This document shows, piece by piece, positions 50,097-59,395 of a stretch of 64,000 nucleotides of DNA. The notes under the pieces were generated by a model. That model saw only the letters and a list, made by a program, of their open reading frames with translations. It did not search any database and had not been told where the DNA came from. The position numbers and the translations under genes are program-made. Numbering within the stretch: the first letter of the stretch is position 1; each line of letters begins with the position of its first letter. Source of the stretch: RGIG3009 sp045595845 (GTDB lineage Bacteria; Bacillota; Clostridia; Oscillospirales; Acutalibacteraceae); contig JAZOBF010000009.1 in assembly GCA_045595845.1 (NCBI GenBank), positions 11,852 through 75,851 on the forward strand, written 5' to 3'.

Positions 50097-51380
50097 TTAT
50101 TGGGAAATGCAAACGCCGCCGAGAGGACGGATGGAGAGGATATGACAGGATCCTTTTCCGAACACCGATTCAATGGTTTCGGTGAAAGTTTCGACCATAT
50201 CATCCGGCACAAAATTCTGTGTCGTTCCGCCGAATCCGCCGCCATGAACGCGCCACGCACCTTTTCCGTTAAGTACATGTTGCGCCAATGCCAGCGCCAA
50301 CGAGATGCCTTGATGGGGAATATCGGCGTTGCTGTAAATGTTTTGCAAGTATTCAAACGAGGAATGCCCGGATTCCAAAACCAGTTGTTTGAATGTTTCG
50401 AAGTCACCGTGTTCCAGTGCGGCGACTTCTTTGCCTACGCGTTGATTATCGCCGAAGAAATGCAGTGCGCGTAAAACGGCGCGATCCCCGTATTTTTCAC
50501 GCAAAACGGGCATTTTTCCCAAGAGCTCTTCATACGAAGTTTCACGCAGACAAGTGACGCCAAGCTCGGTGGAAATTTGATGCATTTCGGTTGTAATGGC
50601 CGCATATTCGTGAGTCAGATCGGCGTGATTACCGCCCACATCCACGATACACAGACGGTGTCCGCTGTCCGCAAAATCAAAATCAACAGAACGAACAGCA
50701 GGAGCGTCGGTTTGGGCAAAATCAATGGTGATGATACCGCCGACAGACGAAGCCATTTGATCCATCAAACCACAAGGCTTGCCGAAATGTACATTTTCGG
50801 CATATTGAGCGATTTTGGCAATTTCAATCGAACTAACCACACCGTTATTATACAGGTGATTAAGGATTGTGCCTATCAGTACCTCGAATGCCGCAGAGGA
50901 AGAAAGGCCGGAACCTTTTAACACATTTGATGTCGTGTATGCGCGGAAACCGTTAACAGTGTAACGTAATTGACGGAAACGATCGGCAACACCGCGAATA
51001 AGTGATGCGGAACGATTAGAATCCGCTTCATGTACTCGTAAATCGTTGAGATCAATGATATCGGTATCATACCCTTCCGATTTTACCTGAATAACGGATT
51101 GAGTCGTAGGTGCAACAACGGCGATGATATCCAGATTGACGCTCCCTGCCAGTACACAACCGTGATTGTGGTCGGTGTGATTACCGCCGATTTCGGTACG
51201 GCCCGGTGCAGAAAATAACCACAGATTCTCTTCTTCTCCGTATAGAGCGGTATAACGGTTGACGGCTTCTGTGTAACGGTTTCGTTGCGTTTCAACAGCG
51301 TCTTTACCGTATAATTGACTGAAAAGATTATCATATGCACCGTCTTTTAGCTTGGTGAGAATGGTTTTGGTACTGTTCAT
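50097..51380 (-). CDS. galK: Galactokinase (GHMP family)
   Basis: A 427-residue GHMP kinase of the galactokinase type. The substrate signature reads APGRTEIGGNHTDHNHG, a Clostridial variant of GR-x-N-x-I-G-E-H-T-D; the ATP loop is KGSGLSSSAAFEVLIG, and CGLMDQMASS and the C-terminal GGGFGGTTQ complete the family motifs. It phosphorylates galactose at C1. It is longer than E. coli GalK (382). No Leloir partners are near, so another sugar is possible. It is alone between two terminators. Confidence 0.85.
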   Translation of the reverse strand: MNSTKTILTKLKDGAYDNLFSQLYGKDAVETQRNRYTEAVNRYTALYGEEENLWLFSAPGRTEIGGNHTDHNHGCVLAGSVNLDIIAVVAPTTQSVIQVKSEGYDTDIIDLNDLRVHEADSNRSASLIRGVADRFRQLRYTVNGFRAYTTSNVLKGSGLSSSAAFEVLIGTILNHLYNNGVVSSIEIAKIAQYAENVHFGKPCGLMDQMASSVGGIITIDFAQTDAPAVRSVDFDFADSGHRLCIVDVGGNHADLTHEYAAITTEMHQISTELGVTCLRETSYEELLGKMPVLREKYGDRAVLRALHFFGDNQRVGKEVAALEHGDFETFKQLVLESGHSSFEYLQNIYSNADIPHQGISLALALAQHVLNGKGAWRVHGGGFGGTTQNFVPDDMVETFTETIESVFGKGSCHILSIRPLGGVCISQ

Positions 51381-51414
51381 GGTAATTCTCCGTTCGTGGT
51401 TTGTTTACAAGTTT

Positions 51415-51442
51415 ATTATACAAAATTTCCCGAATAAGTAAA
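51415..51442 (-). promoter_or_regulatory. Promoter of galK
   Basis: Minus strand TTTACT (51437-51442), 16-base spacer, TATAAT (51415-51420). The 100 bases upstream are AT-rich with no clear operator. Confidence 0.6.
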
Positions 51443-51549
51443 GACAAATTTAATGAATTGTTACCCTAAGTGTAACACTTTTTGATGTCATAATCAAATC
51501 AAGCCATTTTTGTTTGCGTTAAAATTGTTAACTTAGGACATGAAATAAT

Positions 51550-51575
51550 GCCGTCCCCCGTAAAAGGGGGACGGC
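51550..51575 (-). terminator. Terminator of the GntR-ABC operon
   Basis: 10-bp stem GCCGTCCCCC / GGGGGACGGC with a 6-base loop, downstream of the large membrane protein gene; the T-tract is modest (ATTATTTC). Confidence 0.7.
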
Positions 51576-51600
51576 TAACCACAACTGTATAATCAAAGCT

Positions 51601-53721
51601 CTACTTGCCATCGTCCGCTGTTTTTGCCAATTCCGCTAACCACGCGGGCAACAGATCACCTTGATAATACCCGCAATATTCCTCGTATTCATGCCAATAA
51701 TCTTTTCCGTTATCGGTGTATACGATGGTGCAGTCCGAAAAGACAATATAATAGAAAGGCTTATTTACATCGGGTGTGATGTTAGTGATTGGCAGAGTAT
51801 CCGCCCAAGCAGCAATGGAATCAGCGTTGGCGATAAGATTTGCGTCGATATATACACAACCAAACGGTATCTCTCCACCAAAATTATAAAAGCGAATTTC
51901 TAACGAATCATTCTTACCGAAATCATGCTCTTTCAGTGCTTTTATCAGATTTTCACTGTTTGCCGATGAAGAATTGTTTTGTCGGATATACTCTTGTGTG
52001 GTTTTCGGCAAGATCGAAACATCCAACGGCACGGACATCTCATACCATTGCATTCCCTCATAAAACTGACACTCCAAGCGCGCAACGGTGGGGGAGGAAA
52101 GTGTGTTAGAGGTGTAATAATATTCCGGATATTCTGTCTGTGATGCGTTTTGCAATGCATACCACTTATCGAATCCAATTTCACGAACCTCTTCCAACAG
52201 TACCTCATACAGCGCGGACGAGGAATAAATACTGCCGTGCCCGGCGACATAGATATTCGAAATGGTCGCGGGAAGATCGGTGTAGATTTTGCGAAATTCT
52301 TCGGTTTGATATACTGCGTCATATACCGACAACAGTTGGTCTTCGTTGATGAGAATGTTACGCAAATGTGTAACGCCGTTGCACTTAATGGCAACAGGAA
52401 TGGTCGTCAGTCCCGAAGACCAATACCGATCGCGCGATGTGCGAAGCAGTTCCAATGAATAGGACAACTGCTCCGATACGATTCGCCGTGCATTTTCATC
52501 TGTCAATTCCATTTCTTCGGTTTTGGAACCAAAATAATTTTTTGAACCGCGGTAGCTGTTGCCGCTTAAAATACGAACGGATTCGATCTGTTCGGGTTTC
52601 GGCGAAAAAGACATTGTTGAGTGGTACAAGCCGTAGATTCCGCCGAAATAGACGCCGCCAAACAACAGCAACGATACGATCATGCCCAGCGCATAACGCG
52701 GCAGATTCTTAAAACTGTGTGCCGTGATAACTTGGAACACAAGGGCCAGTAACACGGAAATAACGAACAGAAAAACGAGTGTACCGATCATGGAAGCGTC
52801 CGGAATGTCCCCTTGTGCAACCGTGTCAAAGAGACCGAAAACGGCAACGGCGGTGAGAACCGAACCGATTAAAAAGCGGTAGATTCCTTGTAATTTGCGA
52901 TTTGGTGCGGATTTTCCGGCAGATTCACTGCTGCGCTTGACGAACAGAAGGAGCGCAATTACGGTAAATATGGCAGCAATAATGAGCGTATAAATACCGC
53001 TTGTTACAGAGGTGAGAGGTTTATCGTAATCTCCAAACAACAGACCAAATACAAATCCGACAGGCACATTGTATTCGTAATTGAGAACAGCGGCAAAGGA
53101 CAGACCGTTTACGAGCGGTAACGCATCGGTAACCGCGATCACGGCGATCTGAATAAGCAAGCGAGGCAGAAAAATGAGCAAGAGGGAAACTAAAATGTTG
53201 CTGAATACCGTGCCGGTTACGCACATGGCAACGGAGACGCTTGCGGTAATCAAATAAGAGCCGACAAGCGAAGAGAACCCTGTGATAAGGACGCTGCTGA
53301 TATTGACGGTATACAGTGTCGGAAACAGGGAATAGACAAGTGTGATGACGGCAGCCGAAGCGATAGCTGTGAAGGTCAACCAAGTGATGATTGAAGCAAA
53401 TAAGCTTAAAAACAAGCACTGTCTGGTTTCGGGGATTGCGTGGTAAAAATCACTGGAATCGCGCTTGTTAAGAAACGAGAACAGATACAGCGTCATTAAC
53501 GGTGCGATCGCACAGAATAAGAAGACGATCGGCATATTCATTTCCAGGTAATTGACCGTATCGGGTGCGAAACCCCGCACACCATCCAAGGAATTCAAAT
53601 ACTGCATGATGGGATTGATGATGCCGATAAAGCAAAGTGCTACGGTAGAGAGAATACCGATGATGCGAAGTTGTTTGATACCGTCTAAATATAAACGCGG
53701 ACTGAAGATTCGTTTTTTCAT
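51601..53721 (-). CDS. Large ABC transporter permease (DUF6449-type)
   Basis: A 706-residue membrane protein. Roughly ten hydrophobic helices fill residues 20-370 (IIGILSTVALCFIGIINP, FTAIASAAVITLVYSLF, and so on); the C-terminal 330 residues are an extracytoplasmic soluble domain without membrane segments (ILSGNSYRGSKNYFG onward), resembling DUF6449 permeases of YtrB-type systems. It probably forms a bacitracin/lantibiotic-type or lipid-type exporter with the upstream ATPase. The substrate is unknown. Third gene of the gntR-ATPase-permease operon. Confidence 0.75.
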   Translation of the reverse strand: MKKRIFSPRLYLDGIKQLRIIGILSTVALCFIGIINPIMQYLNSLDGVRGFAPDTVNYLEMNMPIVFLFCAIAPLMTLYLFSFLNKRDSSDFYHAIPETRQCLFLSLFASIITWLTFTAIASAAVITLVYSLFPTLYTVNISSVLITGFSSLVGSYLITASVSVAMCVTGTVFSNILVSLLLIFLPRLLIQIAVIAVTDALPLVNGLSFAAVLNYEYNVPVGFVFGLLFGDYDKPLTSVTSGIYTLIIAAIFTVIALLLFVKRSSESAGKSAPNRKLQGIYRFLIGSVLTAVAVFGLFDTVAQGDIPDASMIGTLVFLFVISVLLALVFQVITAHSFKNLPRYALGMIVSLLLFGGVYFGGIYGLYHSTMSFSPKPEQIESVRILSGNSYRGSKNYFGSKTEEMELTDENARRIVSEQLSYSLELLRTSRDRYWSSGLTTIPVAIKCNGVTHLRNILINEDQLLSVYDAVYQTEEFRKIYTDLPATISNIYVAGHGSIYSSSALYEVLLEEVREIGFDKWYALQNASQTEYPEYYYTSNTLSSPTVARLECQFYEGMQWYEMSVPLDVSILPKTTQEYIRQNNSSSANSENLIKALKEHDFGKNDSLEIRFYNFGGEIPFGCVYIDANLIANADSIAAWADTLPITNITPDVNKPFYYIVFSDCTIVYTDNGKDYWHEYEEYCGYYQGDLLPAWLAELAKTADDGK

Positions 53722-53724
53722 GGT

Positions 53725-54627
53725 TTACACCTCCAGTATATCGCCGGCGGCGTAGCCGAGGGCTTCCATTTCGTAGGTGAACACTTCTTCAAGGGATAAC
53801 GGCAACACATCCAACAAAACGGGGGACATGGCGGATAATTTGGAAACCGTTTCTTCCTTGTTACCGCGGACGATCAGATTGGCGACCGAGCCGCGCTTTA
53901 CATAGTTGAGGACCGTTAACATCTCAAAATCATGTTCGCCGAAATCGTGGTTGAAAGCGATCTGCACCTTGAACAGGGAGGTTTTTAAATCCCCAATATC
54001 ACTTTCCAGTACCAGACCACCCTTGTGTAAGAGGGCGAGTTGGTCACAGGTGTCCTCCAATTCGCGCAAAGAATGGGAGGTGATGATGGCCGTAGCATTT
54101 TGTTGCAACACATCATCGCAAATGAGGTTTTTGACTACATTACGCATCACGGGATCCAATCCGTCAAATGTTTCGTCAAAAAAGATATACTGCGGGTGTG
54201 TGGATAATGCGAGTATGGTGGCGGCCTGCCGTTTCATACCTTTGGAAAAGGTGTTGATAGGCTTTTTGGGATCAAGCGAAAACATATCGGTCATTTTGCA
54301 AAAACGCGCGTAGTCAAACTTGGGGTTGGCGGCTTTATAAAGATCCGCCATGCGATTCATGGTTGCGCCTGTTAAAAAGAACAGACCGTCTGCAACATAG
54401 GCAATCTCACTTTTCTTGACGGGATTCTCATAGATCAGTTCACCGTCAATGAGGACCGAGCCGTGGTCGGGACGGTATACACCGGTGATGGTGCGCAGAA
54501 ACGTGGATTTTCCGGCGCCGTTTGAGCCGACCATGCCGTATACGCACCCTTGCGGAATGGTACAGGTGATGTTGTCCAATGCTACGAAATCGTCAAAGCG
54601 TTTGGTAAGGTTGTTTGCTTGGATCAT
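53725..54627 (-). CDS. ABC transporter ATPase (YtrB-like)
   Basis: A 300-residue ATPase: Walker A GSNGAGKST, Q-loop AYVADGLFF, signature TFSKGMKRQAATILAL and Walker B YIFFDETFDGLDP, where Thr-Phe replaces the usual Pro-Thr after Asp-Glu. The C-terminal 80 residues are an extra regulatory domain. It overlaps the GntR gene by 4 bases and precedes the permease by 3, typical of YtrA-controlled exporters induced by cell-wall stress. Confidence 0.9.
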   Translation of the reverse strand: MIQANNLTKRFDDFVALDNITCTIPQGCVYGMVGSNGAGKSTFLRTITGVYRPDHGSVLIDGELIYENPVKKSEIAYVADGLFFLTGATMNRMADLYKAANPKFDYARFCKMTDMFSLDPKKPINTFSKGMKRQAATILALSTHPQYIFFDETFDGLDPVMRNVVKNLICDDVLQQNATAIITSHSLRELEDTCDQLALLHKGGLVLESDIGDLKTSLFKVQIAFNHDFGEHDFEMLTVLNYVKRGSVANLIVRGNKEETVSKLSAMSPVLLDVLPLSLEEVFTYEMEALGYAAGDILEV

Positions 54628-55004
54628 ACGGAGACACCCCTTTCTTGATAAACGGAATGAATGGTTTGAATGAGGTCTTCCTTCGGGATACCGGCCAGTG
54701 CCAGATCTTCCGCCAATTGCCGTACCGTATCCAACTTCCGCCGCATATGCGCTTGTAGAATCTCGGCTGCGTTTTTGGCCACAAAGCAGCCGATACCGGG
54801 AACGGAATAGATAATGCCGCGCAAATCCAGGTCGGAATAGGCCTTTTGAATCGTGTTGGGATTGATGGACAGCTCCAGTGACAAGCTGCGCACAGAAGGC
54901 AACTGAGAATCCGCCGGTAACAGACCGGTCAGTACCAGCTTTTCCAGTTGCTCAATTAATTGCTCATACACGGGCTGCCGTGACAAGGGATCGATCCGGA
55001 ACAT
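54624..55004 (-). CDS. GntR family regulator, YtrA subfamily
   Basis: A 126-residue regulator with a single N-terminal winged helix (PVYEQLIEQLEKLVLTGLL, LPSVRSLSLELSINPNTIQKAYSDL) and a short helical dimer domain, the YtrA type that lacks a ligand domain. It should repress its own operon by binding the 27-bp dyad just downstream of the promoter. First gene of the operon. Confidence 0.92.
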   Translation of the reverse strand: MFRIDPLSRQPVYEQLIEQLEKLVLTGLLPADSQLPSVRSLSLELSINPNTIQKAYSDLDLRGIIYSVPGIGCFVAKNAAEILQAHMRRKLDTVRQLAEDLALAGIPKEDLIQTIHSVYQERGVSV

Positions 55005-55039
55005 ACCTTTCCTCCTTTCGGAAAATCGTTGTCCGATAT

Positions 55040-55066
55040 AGGTGTACTATATCGGATAGTACACCT
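55040..55066. promoter_or_regulatory. YtrA-type operator
   Basis: Perfect dyad AGGTGTACTAT-N5-ATAGTACACCT. It lies directly downstream of the -10, over the transcription start, so binding would block the start of the GntR-ABC operon. The GTGTACTAT core resembles YtrA sites of Bacillus. Confidence 0.85.
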
Positions 55067-55068
55067 TG

Positions 55069-55097
55069 AGTATAACAAACCCCTTGGCATCTGTCAA
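55069..55097 (-). promoter_or_regulatory. Promoter of the GntR-ABC operon
   Basis: Minus strand TTGACA (55092-55097), 17-base spacer, TATACT (55069-55074). The -35 lies inside the terminator hairpin of tatD. Confidence 0.85.
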
Positions 55098-55103
55098 GGG
55101 GTT
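55078..55103 (-). terminator. Terminator of tatD overlapping the next promoter
   Basis: Perfect 9-bp stem AACCCCTTG / CAAGGGGTT with an 8-base loop downstream of tatD; its left arm and loop contain the -35 of the GntR operon. Confidence 0.7.
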
Positions 55104-55122
55104 ATAAAAACTTTTTATTAAA

Positions 55123-55887
55123 TCAGCTGATACCGTAAAGACGGCGTGCGTTCTCAGTGCCCAAAGTCAACACTTGCTCGGTGGTGATACCGCGGATTTG
55201 GGCAATCGTTTCTGCTGTAAAATGTATCATGGACGAATCACAACGATGGCCGCGGTGGGGGACGGGTGCTAAGTACGGTGCGTCGGTTTCCAATAATAGG
55301 CGATCTTCGGGCACCATAGCCGCAACCTCGACCAATTTACGAGCGTTTTTGAAGGTGACAACCCCGCCAATGCCGATATATAAACCAAGCTTTAATATCT
55401 CTTTAGCGGTTTCAACGCTGCCGGAAAAGCAATGAACGACGCCACGGGGGGCATATTCTTTAAGTAGGTCAACGGTGTCTTCGTGTGCCTCCCGATCGTG
55501 TATTACAACGGGTAAATCGAGTTCCTTTGCTAATTCCAGTTGACGGCAGAACCATTGTTTTTGAATCTCGCGAGGACAGTATTCCTCGTAGTGATAATCG
55601 AGTCCGATTTCGCCAATGGCAACGACTTTATCATCCGATGTCAGTTGGTGGATGGTGACTAAATCTGAGTCGACGGCACTTGCCGCTTCTTCGGGATGTA
55701 TCCCGACTGTAGCATACAGTTTTTCGAACCGATGAGCAAGCTCTATTGCTTTCTTTGCACTTTCTGCCGTGGTGGCGGCTTCTATGATGCCGCAAACATC
55801 GGTGGAAAACAAGTGTTGTAACAACGCCTCACGGTCATCGTCAAAGGCACTGTCAAGATAATGGGCGTGTGAATCAAAAATGCACAT
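55123..55887 (-). CDS. TatD family metal-dependent hydrolase
   Basis: A 254-residue TatD-type TIM-barrel nuclease. Metal ligands are in FDSHAHYLD, GEIGLDYH, VIHDREAHED, VVHCFSG and the late LLETDAPYLAP; Arg in APVPHRGHRC closes the pocket. Relatives are 3'-5' exonucleases and D-amino-acyl-tRNA deacylase-like enzymes. It follows metG by about 50 bases, the standard metG-tatD order of Bacillota, though a terminator hairpin sits between. Confidence 0.92.
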   Translation of the reverse strand: MCIFDSHAHYLDSAFDDDREALLQHLFSTDVCGIIEAATTAESAKKAIELAHRFEKLYATVGIHPEEAASAVDSDLVTIHQLTSDDKVVAIGEIGLDYHYEEYCPREIQKQWFCRQLELAKELDLPVVIHDREAHEDTVDLLKEYAPRGVVHCFSGSVETAKEILKLGLYIGIGGVVTFKNARKLVEVAAMVPEDRLLLETDAPYLAPVPHRGHRCDSSMIHFTAETIAQIRGITTEQVLTLGTENARRLYGIS

Positions 55888-55904
55888 GGGTTACCTCGTA
55901 AAAA

Positions 55905-55928
55905 ACGGGGCGCATGATGGCGCCCCGT
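55905..55928 (-). terminator. Terminator/attenuator between metG and tatD
   Basis: 8-bp perfect stem ACGGGGCG / CGCCCCGT with an 8-base loop, followed on the minus strand by T6. It directly precedes the tatD ribosome binding site, so tatD is probably expressed by read-through. Confidence 0.82.
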
Positions 55929-55935
55929 CGGTGTT

Positions 55936-57867
55936 TTAATGAATTTGAGCGCCGGGGGTCAGACCGTCTACAAATATGACCTTTGCGGCATCGCCGTCAT
56001 CGGCGGCGAGGATCATACCCGAGCTTTCTACACCGCACAGTGTTGCGGGCTTCAAGTTTGCCACCAAAATAATGGAGCGACCTTTTAGCTCGTCGGGAGT
56101 GTACCACAAGGCGATACCGGAAGCCACGGTACGGAGTGTTCCGCTACCGTCATCCAAGGTCAATTTTAAAAGCTTTTTAGCCTTTTTAATCGGCTCGCAG
56201 TCCACAATCTTGGCTACGCGCAGATCAATCTTGGTAAATTCGTCGATGGTGATTTGCGGCAGAAACGCCACATTCGCGGCGGCTTTTTCCCCAGCGGCTT
56301 TTGCTTCTTGTTCGGTCGCAAGCTCGGCGAGCGTCTTTTCAACATCAATACGAGCGAAAAGCGGTTCAGGCGTGCCGACGGTGAATGTTTCCACTGCACC
56401 GAAGTTAAGTGCGATGAGATCAAGCGCGGGCACGTTTATCTGTGTCGCGATCTTATCCGCTGTTTCGGGCAGGAACGGACGCAGACAAGTGGCGATCAAA
56501 CGAATGCATTCCAGCAGATTGTAGAGCACGGTTTCCAAACGGTCGCGGTTTCCTTCGTCTTTGGCGAGTGCCCACGGCGTAGTTTCGTCAATATACTTAT
56601 TGCATCGCTTGGCGAGATTCAAGATGACTTGTGCCGCCTCTGCATTGTGATAGGTGTTCATCAGTTCACCGTATCGTTGGACGGTTTGGGCGGCGACTTC
56701 CAGAAGGTCTTTATCGGTCTCACCGCCGGCGACACCGTTTTCTTCTACCGTACCGCCGAAATACTTATTGGTCATCGCAATGCTGCGGTTGACAAGGTTG
56801 CCCAGCGTATTCGCCAGATCAGCATTGTAGAGGTTTAAGAAACTTTCATAAGTGATGGTGCCATCCTGAGCAAAAGGAATCTCGGACAGAAGATAATACC
56901 GTACCGCGTCGGTGCCGAATTTATCGGCTAACTCATCGGCGTATAATACATTTCCTTTGGACTTGCTCATTTTATCCTCACCGGATAATAGCCACGGATG
57001 CCCCAGCACCTGTTTGGGAAGCGGTACACCGAGTGCCATCAAAATAATAGGCCAGTAGATGGTATGGAAGCGCACGATATCCTTGCCGATGACATGCAAA
57101 TCCGCAGGCCAATATTTGTTGTACAGCTCGCCGCTTCCGTCCGGATGGTACCCGATACCGGTGATATAGTTAGATAATGCGTCCAACCATACATAGGTAA
57201 CATGTTTGGGATCAAACGATACGGGAATTCCCCATGTAAATGAGGTGCGCGACACGCACAGATCCGACAGTCCCGGCTTTAAGAAGTTGTTAATCATCTC
57301 ATTTCGACGGGAGTCGGGCTTGATGAAATCGGGATTTTCTTCGTAGTATTTAAGCAATCGGTCTTGATATTTGGACAAACGCAGAAAATAGGCTTCCTCA
57401 CTGGCATCGACAACATCGCGTCCGCAATCGGGACATTTTCCGTCCTTGAGTTGCGAGGGCGTGAAGAACGATTCGCAAGGAACACAATATTTGCCTTCGT
57501 ATTTTCCTTTGTAAATATCACCTTGCTCGTACAATTTTTTGAAAATCGCTTGCACGGCAGCTTCATGGTCGGCATCGGTGGTGCGGATAAAGCGGTCATA
57601 AGAGGTGTTGAGTTTATCCCATACCTGTTTGATTTGCGCCGCGATACCGTCAACATATTCTTTTGGGGAAATGCCTTGTTCTTCCGCATACTGTTGAATC
57701 TTTTGACCGTGTTCATCGGAGCCCGTCAAAAAATGAACATCGTAGCCTTGCATTCGCTTATACCGTGCGATCATATCTGCAAGCACGATATCGTAGGCGT
57801 TGCCGATATGCGGTTTTCGAGAGGTGTAAGCGATGGCGGTAGTGATGTAAAATTTCTTGTTTTCCAT
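55936..57867 (-). CDS. metG: Methionine--tRNA ligase
   Basis: A 643-residue class I synthetase that charges tRNA-Met. HIGH motif PHIGNAY, zinc knuckle CVPCESFF...KCPDCGRD, KMSKSKGN, the helical anticodon domain, and a C-terminal Tyr-tRNA-ligase-type OB domain (FTKIDLRVAKIVDCEPIKKAKKLLKL, SGIALWYTPDELKG) that strengthens tRNA binding. Normal length for the MetG1 type with fused OB domain. AGGAGG precedes the ATG. Confidence 0.97.
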   Translation of the reverse strand: MENKKFYITTAIAYTSRKPHIGNAYDIVLADMIARYKRMQGYDVHFLTGSDEHGQKIQQYAEEQGISPKEYVDGIAAQIKQVWDKLNTSYDRFIRTTDADHEAAVQAIFKKLYEQGDIYKGKYEGKYCVPCESFFTPSQLKDGKCPDCGRDVVDASEEAYFLRLSKYQDRLLKYYEENPDFIKPDSRRNEMINNFLKPGLSDLCVSRTSFTWGIPVSFDPKHVTYVWLDALSNYITGIGYHPDGSGELYNKYWPADLHVIGKDIVRFHTIYWPIILMALGVPLPKQVLGHPWLLSGEDKMSKSKGNVLYADELADKFGTDAVRYYLLSEIPFAQDGTITYESFLNLYNADLANTLGNLVNRSIAMTNKYFGGTVEENGVAGGETDKDLLEVAAQTVQRYGELMNTYHNAEAAQVILNLAKRCNKYIDETTPWALAKDEGNRDRLETVLYNLLECIRLIATCLRPFLPETADKIATQINVPALDLIALNFGAVETFTVGTPEPLFARIDVEKTLAELATEQEAKAAGEKAAANVAFLPQITIDEFTKIDLRVAKIVDCEPIKKAKKLLKLTLDDGSGTLRTVASGIALWYTPDELKGRSIILVANLKPATLCGVESSGMILAADDGDAAKVIFVDGLTPGAQIH

Positions 57868-57943
57868 GAAATGGCCTCCTTGTTAGCATACACCTTTATA
57901 TTTTAACAGATTTTACTAAAAAAACAAGTCTTTCTTCGCTGAC

Positions 57944-57972
57944 TTGCTTTTTTTGTTAAAAACCCGTATAAT
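57944..57972 (+). promoter_or_regulatory. Promoter of the RluA-luxS pair
   Basis: TTGCTT (57944-57949), 17-base spacer, TATAAT (57967-57972). Confidence 0.8.
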
Positions 57973-57993
57973 ACAACCGCATCGGAGGTGCTT

Positions 57994-58878
57994 ATGGGCG
58001 AGCTGAAGTTTACGATTCCCGCAGAATACGACGGCGAATCGGTACAGACATTTCTGCGACAGTGCCACGGGTTTTCGTGGCGCATGGTCGTAAGACTTAA
58101 ACATACGGAAAACGGTATAACGGTAGACGGCAAGTTGCGACGCAGTATTGATTGTATTCACGCCGGTGAAGAACTCGTACTCAAATTGCCGGAAGATGCC
58201 ATTCGCGTTGAGCAGGCCGATCTTCCTCTGAAAGTCGTCTATGAGGACGATGCATTGTTGGTGGTGGACAAGCCCCCGTATTTGGCCGTACACCCCTCCG
58301 CGTTCAAACCGGAACCGACGCTTGCCAATGCGGTAGTCGGGTACTATGCCAAGCAAGGGCAGTCACATGCGTTTCGTCCTACCAACCGATTAGACCGTAA
58401 CACAAGTGGGTTGTTGCTGACGGCGAAGAATTCGCATATTGCCTTTGCTCTTGCCCACAAGGTGGAAAAAACATATCTCGCCATCGTATGCGGGAAGTTG
58501 GAAGGAAAAGGCGTGATTGACCAGCCTATCCGTGTGAAAGACGGGTGCACCATTACTCGCGAGGTGGGCGAGGGCGGTAAAGAAAGCCGCACACATTACG
58601 AAGCCCTTGCTACCGACGGCAAGGTCACCTTGGTTCGTCTGCGATTGGAAACGGGCAGAACACACCAGATTCGTGTGCATATGTCGTGGCTCGGATATCC
58701 GCTCGTCGGTGACACGATGTACGGTACAGACGAAACGGAAATGACGCGCCATGCCTTGCATTGTGATAATATGACCTTTACACATCCCTTGACGGGCGAG
58801 CGGGTGCGGTTACACAGTCCGTTACCTGACGATATGAAAGAATGTCTTGCGAGACACGGATTGGAGGAACCAATATGA
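57994..58878 (+). CDS. RluA family pseudouridine synthase
   Basis: A 294-residue RluA-type synthase that converts uridine to pseudouridine in rRNA or tRNA. An N-terminal S4-like segment (SVQTFLRQCHGFSWRMVVRLK) is followed by the catalytic domain with VVDKPPYLAVHPS, the active-site motif HRLDR-type written TNRLDRNTSGLLL (Asp nucleophile), and the C-terminal LETGRTHQIRVHMSWLGYPLVGD. The ATG at 57994 follows GGAGG by 5 bases. It overlaps luxS by 4 bases. Confidence 0.92.
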   Translation: MGELKFTIPAEYDGESVQTFLRQCHGFSWRMVVRLKHTENGITVDGKLRRSIDCIHAGEELVLKLPEDAIRVEQADLPLKVVYEDDALLVVDKPPYLAVHPSAFKPEPTLANAVVGYYAKQGQSHAFRPTNRLDRNTSGLLLTAKNSHIAFALAHKVEKTYLAIVCGKLEGKGVIDQPIRVKDGCTITREVGEGGKESRTHYEALATDGKVTLVRLRLETGRTHQIRVHMSWLGYPLVGDTMYGTDETEMTRHALHCDNMTFTHPLTGERVRLHSPLPDDMKECLARHGLEEPI

Positions 58879-59333
58879 AACGGATTGCCAGTTTTACAAT
58901 TAACCATGATACTTTAACGGAAGGACTGTATATTTCCCGTATTGACGGGGATGTCGTTACTTATGACTTAAGATTTGTTCGTCCCAACACGCCGCCGTAT
59001 TTGGAAACGGCGGCGATGCATACCATTGAGCATCTGTTTGCCACATATGTGAGAAACAGCGCGTATGAGGAGAACATTATCTATTTTGGCCCCATGGGGT
59101 GCCGCACCGGTTTTTATTTTCTCACGCGCGGCATGACGCATAAGGAGGTTATTTCTCTGGTAAAAGAGACACTTTCCTTTATTGCCGATTTTACGGGAGC
59201 GATTCCGGGTGCAACCAAAATCGAGTGCGGAAACTATTTGGAACATGACCTTGAAACGGCGAGAAAATATGCCGCGGCAGAAGCCAATATCGTAAAGAAT
59301 TGGACAACCGAACTGTTAGTATATCCCTCGTAA
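58875..59333 (+). CDS. luxS: S-ribosylhomocysteine lyase LuxS
   Basis: A 152-residue LuxS that cleaves S-ribosylhomocysteine to homocysteine and the AI-2 precursor DPD. The metal site is AMHTIEHLFATYVRN (two His) plus the Cys/Glu of ECGNYLEHDL-type wording near the C-terminus; the catalytic Cys is in FGPMGCRTGFYF. The N-terminus starts at KRIASFTINHD with the conserved His. It overlaps the RluA gene by 4 bases; no Pfs gene is near. Confidence 0.96.
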   Translation: MKRIASFTINHDTLTEGLYISRIDGDVVTYDLRFVRPNTPPYLETAAMHTIEHLFATYVRNSAYEENIIYFGPMGCRTGFYFLTRGMTHKEVISLVKETLSFIADFTGAIPGATKIECGNYLEHDLETARKYAAAEANIVKNWTTELLVYPS

Positions 59334-59395
59334 TTTGATTTTTTGGCAAATCTGTGTTATAATCTCTGTCGATTGTTGAAAAAGGAGGTGCTGAT

